This document shows, piece after piece, positions 1 through 8,200 of a DNA stretch of 39,482 bases. Position numbers and translations under genes: made by a program. The stretch spans positions 1 through 39,482 of the forward strand of contig JAGAJA010000008.1 of assembly GCA_017829075.1 (NCBI GenBank), read 5' to 3'. The notes below the pieces were generated by a model, which was not told the origin of the DNA, did no database searches, and saw only the letters and a list, made by a program, of their open reading frames with translations. Source of the stretch: Oscillospiraceae bacterium (GTDB taxonomy: Bacteria; Bacillota_A; Clostridia; Oscillospirales; Ruminococcaceae). The number at the start of each line of letters is the position of its first letter. The stretch's first letter is position 1.

Positions 1-1
1 A

Positions 2-550
2 AACGGCACCAAGTACGACATTGAGATACAGCGCAGCGATAGCGGAGCAAATCCCCAGCGCGCACGTTATATCAGCAGCATGATCGACTCTGATACTCTG
101 CTGATCGGCGAGGATTATTCCAAACTGCCGGAAAGTTTCGTTATATTTATCACGGAAAGCGACGTGCTCAAAGGAAACCAGCCTTTGTACATCATCGACC
201 GCATGATAAACGGAACGGCGGATAAATTTAACGACGGCTCACATATTATATATGTAAACAGCCAGATTCAAAACGACACCAAGCTCGGAAAGCTGATGAG
301 GGACTTCACCTGTGTTGACCCCGATGCTATCAGCTACAAGGTCCTTGCGGACAGAGCCGGCTACTATAAGAATTCAAAGGAGGGCGTACAGACTATGTGC
401 AGAATTGTTGAAGAATTAGTTAAAGAGGATAGGATCGAAACTGCTCTCAGAATGCTTGCAAAGAAAGTCTATTCCATTAAGGAGATAGCAGAAATACTTG
501 ATCTTGACGAAGAAGAAGTAAAGGAACTTTCCAAAAAGACTTCCGCATAA
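2..550 (+). CDS. Rpn-family PD-(D/E)XK nuclease, 5' truncated by the window edge
   Basis: The open frame runs in from the left edge, so the start is missing and about 182 residues remain. The first residues include the DIEIQ stretch, which fits the (D/E)-x-(E/Q) part of the PD-(D/E)XK catalytic core used by the Rpn / PDDEXK_2 'transposase' family. The end of the protein (ILDLDEEEVKEL) is a short helix-turn-helix-like tail often seen in this family. Known members are RecA-independent recombination-promoting nucleases spread in many paralogues. A strong terminator follows directly. This gene may be host DNA just outside the element or its first gene. The catalytic Asp upstream of the DIEIQ core cannot be seen. 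Confidence 0.75.
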   Translation, partial: NGTKYDIEIQRSDSGANPQRARYISSMIDSDTLLIGEDYSKLPESFVIFITESDVLKGNQPLYIIDRMINGTADKFNDGSHIIYVNSQIQNDTKLGKLMRDFTCVDPDAISYKVLADRAGYYKNSKEGVQTMCRIVEELVKEDRIETALRMLAKKVYSIKEIAEILDLDEEEVKELSKKTSA

Positions 551-571
551 TCAAGCCTACAACTGAACATT

Positions 572-605
572 AAAAAGCCGATTGCAGAGATGCAGTCGGC
601 TTTTT
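572..605 (+). terminator. Rho-independent terminator
   Basis: AAAAAGCCGA pairs with TCGGCTTTTT, and the stem continues inward through TGCA/TGCA to a GAGA tetraloop, giving about 15 paired positions with one G-T wobble. The right arm ends in a T run. It lies 21 bases after the stop of the Rpn-type gene. Confidence 0.9.
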
Positions 606-627
606 GCGTTATAGAAAGGAAAACCAA

Positions 628-1338
628 ATGCCCGAAATCCGAAATGAACTGCATTTAGGCGGTTCACAGCCTGACATTGAAAAGCTGATAAACAGCGTTG
701 TGACGCCGAATTATCCGATGTTGGATTTTTCAAAAATCCTCCCTGTGCCGGACGAATTAGCCTCTCTTCCCGCAGGTATGTCGCGGGTAAAGATCGACTG
801 CTATCTGACGGCGGTAAATCCCGGTACGGCAGACCATCACCTTAAAAAGCTGCCTGCCGATGAATACGACAGACTGTTCAGGCTTGTCAAGGAATATTAC
901 AGTAACAATGACGGCTTCAACCACTGTATCACCGGCAGCTATCCCTATCCCGACGTCGGCTATTTTGCTGACGGAAAAAGAATGATAGACTGTCTGCAAA
1001 AGTACAGAGCGCCAAATTGGAGCGACTGGTGCGATCAGAACTGGGGACAATTGACAAACTCCCATATCTACGAAATTGAATACAATAAATGGAGGTTTAT
1101 CACAACCGCCAATACGTCAATAAAGGTAATCGGAAAGCTCGCTGAGCTTAATCCCGCCGTTAGAATATATCACCGCTGGGCTAGTCTGGGCGGAAGAATC
1201 GCCGGTTCATGCTTGTACGAAAATGGGCAGCTTGTTGCTGAGCAGGAGTGCGCTCCGTTTTCAGAGGACGCTATAAGCATGGAGGAAGCGCTGTTCCCCG
1301 AAAGCAGGGCTGACTACTGTGAGCAGCAGGAGCCGTAG
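628..1338 (+). CDS. Api92-like (DUF1281-type) accessory protein, copy 1
   Basis: 236 residues from the ATG at 628, which has an AGAAAGGA ribosome site at proper distance. Upstream in-frame codons overlap the terminator tail and are not used. The layout matches the Api92/DUF1281 ferredoxin-like family: an N-terminal 'N-x-L-x-(L/V)-x-G' strand, LDFSKILPVPDEL (compare FNKIIPMPEEL), and a later W-x-x-W-C-D-Q-N-W-G motif near residues 130-140. It is a paralogue of the protein at 12904-13659. The function is unknown. Homologues are common on phages, plasmids and ICEs. The C-terminus (CEQQEP) is polar and acidic. It stands alone between two terminators. Confidence 0.75.
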   Translation: MPEIRNELHLGGSQPDIEKLINSVVTPNYPMLDFSKILPVPDELASLPAGMSRVKIDCYLTAVNPGTADHHLKKLPADEYDRLFRLVKEYYSNNDGFNHCITGSYPYPDVGYFADGKRMIDCLQKYRAPNWSDWCDQNWGQLTNSHIYEIEYNKWRFITTANTSIKVIGKLAELNPAVRIYHRWASLGGRIAGSCLYENGQLVAEQECAPFSEDAISMEEALFPESRADYCEQQEP

Positions 1339-1343
1339 CAACG

Positions 1344-1376
1344 GAAAATCACCGAGCGTAGTCCTCGGTGATTTTC
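1344..1376. terminator. Bidirectional terminator between convergent genes
   Basis: GAAAATCACCGAG (1344-1356) and CTCGGTGATTTTC (1364-1376) form a perfect 13-bp stem around a 7-base loop. The stem carries AAAA on one side and TTTT on the other, so it can end transcripts from both strands. It separates the + strand Api92-like gene from the - strand acetyltransferase gene. Confidence 0.88.
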
Positions 1377-1380
1377 TGTT

Positions 1381-2169
1381 CTAAGTGTTAAATGCGAAGT
1401 TGTTGTTTTCTTCAATCTTAACTGCTTCGGTTTCCACCCAAGAAGCCTTAAAACCGCTGTTAATTGCGATATTTTGTGATTGAATATTCGCAGTTGCAGT
1501 GCCGTAGAACGGAACGTCACCCATATCAATAATCTTGTTCTTCAACAGAGTCACAAGATAGGAACCAATCCCCCTTGAACGGTATTCCGGCAAGATATCG
1601 ATTCCAACCTGTTGCCAATGTGGTGCATCTTCCGAACAGCCTGCCATCCCCATGATTGTATCACCATCGTAGGCAACTACAACAATTCTATCAGGGCGTA
1701 CCGGACAGGGTGTAGGAAACGCAATTGCATTTGGAAACCGTGGATCACCGTAGAATGGGCTGATCTCACTATCGTAAAGCCACTTTACATGGCAGCGTTT
1801 TTCTACATCAATATTGCAACAGGGTAAAAACATATGATGTGTTGGGTTCATCTGATAGCCATACTTCTTCAACTCTCTGTTTAGTTTCGTGAGATTATCA
1901 AATTCAAATAGATGGTGTCCATCCACCGTTTGGATAAAGTTTTGCAAAAAATCATGCAAACATTCATCCGCCATAATTACAGTGTTCATTCCAAGTGTCA
2001 CCATTTGCAGAAGCGGCTTACCAGGACTATAGCTTCTTCTCCTCTCATTAAGTGCTGAGATTGTGATGATATTCTCATTCGCCTGTAAATCTGCTGGAGT
2101 ACAGTTGTAATCAATAGACAACTGCTCCAGAAGTTTCTCATAGTATTCTTTGAATCTAATTTCCATCAT
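1381..2169 (-). CDS. GNAT-family N-acetyltransferase (cargo)
   Basis: 262 residues, read leftward. GNAT motif A is visible at residues 188-206: VGIDILPEYRSRGIGSYLV, where R-S-R-G-I-G is the acetyl-CoA pyrophosphate-binding loop (R/Q-x-x-G-x-G/A). The C-terminal 'INSGFKASW' is the usual GNAT beta6-beta7 end. The long N-terminal half is variable and probably makes up the acceptor domain. The substrate cannot be told. The ATG at 2169 follows an AAGGGGG ribosome site; a second ATG directly after it is an alternative start. The gene is AT-richer than its neighbours, has its own promoter, and lies opposite to the surrounding genes, so it looks like recently acquired cargo. Confidence 0.85.
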   Translation of the reverse strand: MMEIRFKEYYEKLLEQLSIDYNCTPADLQANENIITISALNERRRSYSPGKPLLQMVTLGMNTVIMADECLHDFLQNFIQTVDGHHLFEFDNLTKLNRELKKYGYQMNPTHHMFLPCCNIDVEKRCHVKWLYDSEISPFYGDPRFPNAIAFPTPCPVRPDRIVVVAYDGDTIMGMAGCSEDAPHWQQVGIDILPEYRSRGIGSYLVTLLKNKIIDMGDVPFYGTATANIQSQNIAINSGFKASWVETEAVKIEENNNFAFNT

Positions 2170-2210
2170 TATTTCCCCCTTACATATTTTAATAGGTCAA
2201 TTTGCTATTA

Positions 2211-2239
2211 ATTATAGCATATCTGGCACCAAAAGTCAA
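2211..2239 (-). promoter_or_regulatory. Sigma-A-type promoter of the GNAT gene
   Basis: Read on the minus strand: TTGACT (2234-2239), a spacer of exactly 17 bases, then a perfect TATAAT (2211-2216) preceded by TGC. It lies 42 bases upstream of the GNAT start. The layout nearly matches the promoter of the other opposite-strand cargo gene at 33069-33097. Confidence 0.85.
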
Positions 2240-2262
2240 ACAATCCATGAAAGAGGCTTTGT

Positions 2263-3282
2263 ATGTACAAATATAGCAAAGAAGATTACATGAAACTCGC
2301 CAACGTGAGCTGCCTTGACGTTGCGCTCGCGCTCGGAATGACGATTGACGAAGGTGGCAAAACCACCGACAAATCCGTGCATATAAAGGACAGCGGAGGA
2401 CTGTATATCTTCCCTGACAAGAACAATTGGTACCGGCACTCGGACAGTGCAAAGGGATTTCCCGTTGACCTTGTGGCGGACGCGCTGAATTGCAGCCGCG
2501 AACAAGCCCTTGATTTTATTGCGAAAAAGGTAGTAAACGGAGTTCATGTGCAGGAAAGCTATTATGTCCCCAAGCCAAAGCCAGAAATAAATCGAGCTAT
2601 TTTCTCCGTTCCTCCGCATAAAATATCGCCGTCCAGAGTGATCGCGTACCTCATAAAGACGCGCGGCGTTGATAAGGATATTGTTCTTTCAATGATACAG
2701 AGGAAAATGATAGCCGAGGACGAGATCCACCACAACTGTCTGTTCTTTGGCAGGGACATTGACGGAAACATCAGAAGCTGTGCCCTGCGCGGTACTACTC
2801 CGGTGAAATTTCGCGGAGAGGTTGCAGGCGGCGATAAATCCTACTCTTTCGTGATGAAAGGAAATTCGGATACGCTCCGCATTTTTGAGTCGCCGATAGA
2901 CGCTATGTCCCACGCTACATTTTCCAAGCTGCTCGGAATTGACTGGACAAAAGACCACCGTATCAGCTTAAACGGCTGTGGGAATTTCAGTGCGGTTCAG
3001 CGGTATCTTACCGAACACCCGGAAATCCATAAGGTCAGCATTGCTCTCGATAATGACGCGGCAGGTAAAAAAGCTGCGGAGGAGCTTCAGCACAAGCTGA
3101 AAGCAAATTTTTCTGACAGTTTTTTCGCTGTCGGATTTTCCTGCTCCATATTCAAGGACTGGAATGAAGATCTGCTGAAATTCCGCAGCCGTACGATACC
3201 TGTCGAGCAGTTCATCACCATGACCGCCGAAAATATAGATAACACTCCTGATGACAACGAACAGCAGGAGTGTTCTTTATAA
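2263..3282 (+). CDS. DUF3991/TOPRIM primase-like protein
   Basis: 339 residues. The N-terminal third holds a small domain ending in 'NWYRHSDSAKGFPVDLV', the DUF3991 signature also found in DnaG-like mobile-element primases. The TOPRIM fold follows: FESPIDAMS around residues 208-215 supplies the conserved Glu (E209), and ALDNDAAG gives the metal-binding D263-x-D265. A DNA-synthesis or priming role for the transferred single strand is likely from the family but is not shown here. No zinc-finger Cys cluster is visible. The ATG at 2263 follows AAAGAGG. The stop codon overlaps the first base of a palindromic repeat at 3282. Confidence 0.8.
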   Translation: MYKYSKEDYMKLANVSCLDVALALGMTIDEGGKTTDKSVHIKDSGGLYIFPDKNNWYRHSDSAKGFPVDLVADALNCSREQALDFIAKKVVNGVHVQESYYVPKPKPEINRAIFSVPPHKISPSRVIAYLIKTRGVDKDIVLSMIQRKMIAEDEIHHNCLFFGRDIDGNIRSCALRGTTPVKFRGEVAGGDKSYSFVMKGNSDTLRIFESPIDAMSHATFSKLLGIDWTKDHRISLNGCGNFSAVQRYLTEHPEIHKVSIALDNDAAGKKAAEELQHKLKANFSDSFFAVGFSCSIFKDWNEDLLKFRSRTIPVEQFITMTAENIDNTPDDNEQQECSL

Positions 3283-3308
3283 ACAATGGGACATGATGTC
3301 TCATTGTT
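3282..3308 (+). repeat. 27-bp palindromic repeat, copy 1
   Basis: Arms AACAATGGGACAT and ATGTCTCATTGTT flank a central G. They are complementary except for one G/T position, which would be a G-U wobble in the + strand RNA. The repeat begins in the TAA stop of the primase-like gene and ends 9 bases before the GGAGGAG ribosome site of the next gene. Confidence 0.93.
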
Positions 3309-3330
3309 TTCATTCCCGGAGGAGTTTCAG

Positions 3331-3483
3331 ATGTTCAATGAAGAAATCAAGATAAATAACGAACCACCCAAAGAACCGCGCAAACCTCCCACACTGCTTA
3401 TTTTCGGAATCGCGATGATAAGCGGTACTGTCCTTGTGGCTCTCGGGTTCAGAATAATGATGTCCATGACAGGCGCGTTGTAG
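3331..3483 (+). CDS. Small single-span membrane protein
   Basis: 50 residues. The ATG at 3331 is chosen because GGAGGAG lies 6-7 bases upstream. An in-frame ATG at 3286 lies inside the palindromic repeat and has no ribosome site. The protein has a charged, proline-rich head (residues 1-20, with PPKEPRKPP) and one hydrophobic span of about 22 residues, so the head is probably cytoplasmic. No family was recognised. It lies in a run of small + strand genes leading to parB. Confidence 0.65.
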   Translation: MFNEEIKINNEPPKEPRKPPTLLIFGIAMISGTVLVALGFRIMMSMTGAL

Positions 3484-3493
3484 AGGTAGAACC

Positions 3494-3754
3494 ATGATCA
3501 AAGAAATCGCAAAATACATCGTTGACGCAGGAATCAGCAATACCGAATCTGGAAACTGGCACATCACCTTTGACGAGGTAAATTCGCTGTTCGGAACAAA
3601 CCTCCCTGAAAACGTGGATATGCTCGGAAAAATTCAGGATCACATCATTGAAAACTATCCGGACATGGTAGCCGACATTGACTGCTCCGAGGATTTTGAC
3701 GTGATATTCTATACAGACTGCTGTCCGAACTACGTTGACGAACATGAGCCTTAA
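3494..3754 (+). CDS. Conserved-looking small acidic protein
   Basis: 86 residues, strongly acidic, cytoplasmic in character, with no membrane segment. AGAGG precedes the ATG at 3494. An FDEVNSLFGTNLP segment near residues 25-37 and a Cys-rich end (DCCPNY) are visible, and the tail ends in EHEP. No family was recognised. It is 10 bases downstream of the membrane-protein gene and 21 bases upstream of the next one, so it is probably co-transcribed with both. Confidence 0.6.
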   Translation: MIKEIAKYIVDAGISNTESGNWHITFDEVNSLFGTNLPENVDMLGKIQDHIIENYPDMVADIDCSEDFDVIFYTDCCPNYVDEHEP

Positions 3755-3775
3755 CCGGCGGAAAGGAAATCCAAA

Positions 3776-3964
3776 ATGGGAACAAACAAGTCTGCAATCC
3801 TCATTTCTGACGAACACTGCCGCGAGGTTATCGAAAAAATCACCTCAATTCTTGAAAAAGCCGGCGATGAGATATCCGCAATTATGAACGGTGAGAGCAA
3901 GGAAACTCGCGAAATCGTCGTAAACGCTCTTGTAGAGAACGCTCTGATGAATACAATCGAATAA
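3776..3964 (+). CDS. Small helical protein upstream of parB
   Basis: 62 residues, predicted almost wholly helical by eye (EKITSILEKAGDEISAIM and an ETREIVVNALVENALM segment). A GGAAAGGA ribosome site lies 8 bases before the ATG. No family was recognised. It ends 9 bases before the parB-like start, so the two are likely translated from the same message; a small partner of the ParB-like protein is possible but is inference. Confidence 0.6.
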   Translation: MGTNKSAILISDEHCREVIEKITSILEKAGDEISAIMNGESKETREIVVNALVENALMNTIE

Positions 3965-3973
3965 GGACAAACT

Positions 3974-5167
3974 ATGAATTTATCAAACATAAGCAAGCAC
4001 GCGAAAGCCGCAAGAAATGCGGATATCAAGCGCCGTGAAAGCATAATTAAAGAAAATCCGCAGCCAGTTGAGCCTGTTTTAATTTCGCAGGAACCCATCA
4101 TTACCGGCGAAGTTCATACCGAAATCCCCGACGAGATACTCATGGATATGTCCGAGCTTGACGCACGGGAGGCAAAAGAGCGTGAGGAAAATGAACGCAA
4201 AGACGCAGCAGAAACCGCACCAGTTCCTGCACTGCCCGTTGAACCGGCTCATCTTCAGCAGGATTTAACCGAACCTGCACCGGAAAAGGAAGAATACATA
4301 TCCGCCGAGGATCTGAAAGCATTTGTCGATAATTTCGTTGACAAATACTTCCCCGAAAAGGAGCTACGCCTTGAATTCTCACGGCTGATCCCGTACCATG
4401 ATATGATGTTCGCACCCCTCGACAAGACAGCCATGAAACAGCTTTGCGATGATGTTACCGACAACGGAATGAATGAGTCACTACTTGTTGTGCCAGCTGA
4501 CGATGGCGTATACAAGATAATCTCAGGACATAACCGGAAGCAGGCGGCGGTCACGCTCGGCACATGGACAAAGCTTTATTGCAGAGTCGGCAGCAAGAGC
4601 GCCCTCACCGATGAAATCTGCCATCAGGTCATGGCTATAACCAACCTGTTTCGCGTAAGGGACATGACAGCGCTTGAACTCACAAAGATGATAGCCGTTC
4701 TTGACAACTGCGAGGAAATCGACCACAGGATAAGCTATTTCACCGGATTGTCCGAAGATGAGCTGAATAAGCTCACTGTAATTTCGGATATGAACATTAC
4801 GATACTCAATCTGATAGGTCCCGTGATCCCGCTTGATGTGGCGGTCACTATCCGCGACCTTGACCGTAAATATCAGGATATGCTTGCCCAGACCCTCATA
4901 AGAACTGAACGCAGGCTTACCGCAAAGGTCGCCGCAGAAATAATGGACGCTGCCCTGCATAAGCCTTTCGACAGCAAAGACGCGATAACTGCTCAACTAA
5001 TGGAGGACATCGTGACCGAAAAGCCGAAGCCAGCGCCGAAAATCAGGATCCCTGATTCTGTCCGTGAACGCTGGTTCCGTGGAAAAACCTCGGCTTTTGC
5101 TGAACGGATAATTGCGGAGGCTCTTGAGGAATACTTTGTCAGACATACAGATATTGAGGTGGAGTAA
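3974..5167 (+). CDS. ParB/Spo0J-like nuclease-domain protein
   Basis: 397 residues. After a disordered acidic and proline-rich leader (residues 1-110), a ParB N-terminal domain is seen: 'DNGMNESLLVVPADDG' then SGHNRKQAAVTLG at residues 184-196. This is the conserved (S/E)GHxR box that binds CTP in ParB-type proteins. A helical DNA-binding region follows (residues 215-330). The C-terminus is basic (RERWFRGKTSAF) and then acidic (DIEVE). No ParA-type partner is adjacent, although a CpaE-like ATPase lies at 27219. Such proteins on ICEs may act in stabilisation or as transfer regulators. The stop overlaps the next start as TAATG. Confidence 0.82.
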   Translation: MNLSNISKHAKAARNADIKRRESIIKENPQPVEPVLISQEPIITGEVHTEIPDEILMDMSELDAREAKEREENERKDAAETAPVPALPVEPAHLQQDLTEPAPEKEEYISAEDLKAFVDNFVDKYFPEKELRLEFSRLIPYHDMMFAPLDKTAMKQLCDDVTDNGMNESLLVVPADDGVYKIISGHNRKQAAVTLGTWTKLYCRVGSKSALTDEICHQVMAITNLFRVRDMTALELTKMIAVLDNCEEIDHRISYFTGLSEDELNKLTVISDMNITILNLIGPVIPLDVAVTIRDLDRKYQDMLAQTLIRTERRLTAKVAAEIMDAALHKPFDSKDAITAQLMEDIVTEKPKPAPKIRIPDSVRERWFRGKTSAFAERIIAEALEEYFVRHTDIEVE

Positions 5168-5265
5168 TGCGCGGGAACAAAACATCTTTCATAGAAACGC
5201 TTGAAATAGTCAGTTCAGCAATGATAATCGCAGCCATTATTGTGGGAATACAGCTTTATTTCTAA
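5167..5265 (+). CDS. Tiny membrane peptide coupled to parB
   Basis: 32 residues in a TAATG overlap with the ParB-like gene: a polar head (MRGNKTSFIETLE) and one hydrophobic helix (about residues 14-31, SSAMIIAAIIVGIQLYF). GAGG-rich sequence in the end of parB may serve as ribosome site, and the overlap suggests translational coupling. It fills the gap before the 2406-residue gene almost completely. No family was recognised. It could be a real small membrane protein or a chance reading. Confidence 0.5.
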   Translation: MRGNKTSFIETLEIVSSAMIIAAIIVGIQLYF

Positions 5266-5278
5266 ACGAGGTAACATA

Positions 5279-8200
5279 ATGTCATCAAAATACGATAAAG
5301 TCGAACAGCTCTACCGACAGCTTGTTCCACGGCTCTCCCGTCCGGAATACTGGGACAAAATGCTGCGGCAGATCGCTCCGTTCTGGAAACTTGCAAACTT
5401 CACCGAGGGTATGCTCCTGACTGAACAGCTCCCCAACGCAACCGCGGTCGCTTCCTTTGAACAGTGGAAGAAGATGGGCAGGTATGTCAAGTTCCGTGAA
5501 AAGTCCGTGATGGTATTTGCAAGCGAATTTGACACCTCCACAAAATATCTGTTCGACATCTCACAGACTTATGGAAACGCGATAACCCCCAAGTGGGAAA
5601 TAAACGCTCGTCTGGCTGACGGCATTATCGCCAAATCAGAAGAATATTTTGGTGTAAATGTAACGAATTTGCACCATCTCATAACCAAAAGCCTTGACAA
5701 TAAATTGATTAGCAATTATAATTATATTTGCAAGAGCATACCGACTGTTTCAACAGATTCCAGAGTGAGGCAGCTTATTTATGATTCTGCAAAGGTGATT
5801 TGCATGACGCGCTGCGGTATTGCTCCTGCCGAAATTCAGGCGGATTTCTCAAACATCGGATTACTGAAAAAGGAAATATCGAGGATAGAGATAGGCAACG
5901 CCGGTTTCGAGCTTGCAAAACAGGTTTTAAGAGAAATTGACAAGGCAGTAAGGAGTGAAATCAATGAGCGAAACCATGATGAAAGTAATGTTCGCGGACG
6001 AGATCTGCGAGATGCCCTGCGAGGAGAAGAACGGGATTTACTATCCGAAGGCAGACAGTTACGGCAGGAAGGACATGAGCATACTCGCCCTGAAAGCCCT
6101 CGATCTGATGGCGGAACTGGACAGAACAGCGCTTCAGTGCATAAACATGAGCGGACTGTACCGCACGATATGGGAGGAGATAGCCCAGAAAGCGGAGCGC
6201 AGCCGCAGCGAAACCCTGGATGCGCTGAAACAGAGAACGCAGTTCAGCCCGAACACCGAAATGAGGGAGCAGCAGTTGACGGAGATATTCACAGCGGCGC
6301 AGAACTCGGCATGGGATACGATCAGGAACTGCGTGAACTGGCTGATAGCGGAAGTTCGGTCGAGGAACACGATAGCGGAACTGAGCACGATAACCCTTTC
6401 GATGATGACGGCAGCTTAACTGAAACAGCAGAATATGATAACGAGGTGGATTTTTCGGACGGAGAATCCGCCTCGTTTCTTTCAGGTGATCAGTATTCGC
6501 TTTTTGACACTGCGCCGCCAGACGCTGAAACAAGTAAGGATCAAAACAATGCTGCACTGACAGAACTGCTCATGACAGGAACGGGTTTTGAGGACGGAAA
6601 ATGGCGGGTATATACTTATTATAATAGCGAGCACCCAAGCACCGATGAATTCGCGAACTTTCTGAAAAAGGAATACGGAATCGGCGGCTCGTCCAGCGTA
6701 TCCGATACGTTCAAATTTTCATGGTACGATGCCAAGGGAATTAAGATAACCATGAATTCCGGCGAAGATGTCCTGTTCAGATGGAATGTCGCTGCAAAAA
6801 CGGCTGCCGGGCTGCTCGACAGCGGAGAATACTTTTCCCAGAAAGACAATGATAATCACCTCAGAAACTGCGTTCGTCACGCAAGGGAGAGTATCCAATA
6901 TGAAAATCCGTACAGCACACAGACAGGAATCGACGCTATTGCGTATCTTGATTCCATAGGGTACGATTTTTCCGTCGGGCAAGAAAACGGCACTGGTTAT
7001 TACCTGTTCCCCGATTCCGTATGCGTTTCCACTCTCCTGCGGACAAAGCCAGCTGACAGATATGTTATCTGCGCTCCGAAATGTACGCTGTCCGACGAAT
7101 ACCTGTCTGAACACAACATTACATTTCTGAAAACAGATGAGGACGTCAGATTTCCCAATGTGGGATTTGATTCCGATGAAAAGCTGCTTGAACAGATAAA
7201 GGATGCCCTGCACCAAACAATGGGACATGATGTCTCATTGTTGGAGGAAAGCAAATCTGATCCTAAGCGCAGACTGTATTTCAGCGAACTTTACGAGGCT
7301 GTCCGCAATGGCGACGAGATACCGCTTATCGACAGCCAAATGCGCAGCACAGATGATGTTCCCGTTCAGAATGCCAGTGCAATTCAGTTTGAGAACTGGA
7401 AACTTGTCCCCGACGGCATGAGCCTTATTCTCACTGCGGACCGTATAGCTTTCGGCGGGGAGAGAATACCTGACTGCTGCATTCAGTCTTTTTCGGAAAT
7501 CGACAATGCGATAGATTATCTCTTTGAGAGAGGTCTTGAAATAGAGATTGCTGAAAAAGAAAATGATTCTGAAACAATGGGACATGATGTCTCATTGTTG
7601 GAGGAAAATCCACCTGTCGAGAAGAAGCCCGAACCTGCCGATTTTGTGGTCCCTGCTGATTTTGAATATTCACACGGCAAAAAAGCAAAGTTTCAGGACA
7701 ACATTGCCGCCATAAAGCTGCTGAATCAGCTTGAAACGGAAAAGCGCTACGCTACTCCGGAGGAACAGACCATGCTTGCCAGATACAGCGGCTGGGGCGG
7801 CATTCCGGAAGCATTCGACAAAGATAACGACAGTTGGAACAGCGAATACACCGAACTGAAAAATCTGCTGTCAGAAATGGAATACCGCAATGCACGGTCG
7901 AGTACAAATACCGCGTTCTATACGGATCCAGTAATAATCCGTTCCATATACAAAGGTCTGGCGCAGTTCGGTTTTAAGAGCGGTCGCATACTTGACCCGT
8001 CAATGGGAACGGGTAACTTCTACGGCAATATGCCGGAAGAAATGCGGAATAACAGCACTCTTGACGGCGTGGAAATCGACACCCTGACAGCAAGAATAGC
8101 GCATTACCTCTATCCCCGCGCCAATATTCAGAACAAGGGATTTGAGCGTGCAAAGCTTGAAAATCCTTATGATATCGTAGTCGGGAATGTGCCGTTCGGG

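Noticed and set aside
1..79. Start of the left-edge gene at the ATG at 80
   Set aside because: The same frame is open to the window edge and encodes the DIEIQ core of the nuclease fold upstream of that ATG, so the gene starts outside the window.
3286..3330. ATG inside palindrome copy 1 as start of the small membrane protein (MGHDVSLF-)
   Set aside because: No ribosome site precedes it, whereas the ATG at 3331 has GGAGGAG at the right distance. The extra peptide is just the repeat in translation.
5961..6557. A 198-codon open frame on the minus strand opposite the nested gene
   Set aside because: No ribosome site, odd composition, and it is explained by the skewed codons of the two + strand frames.
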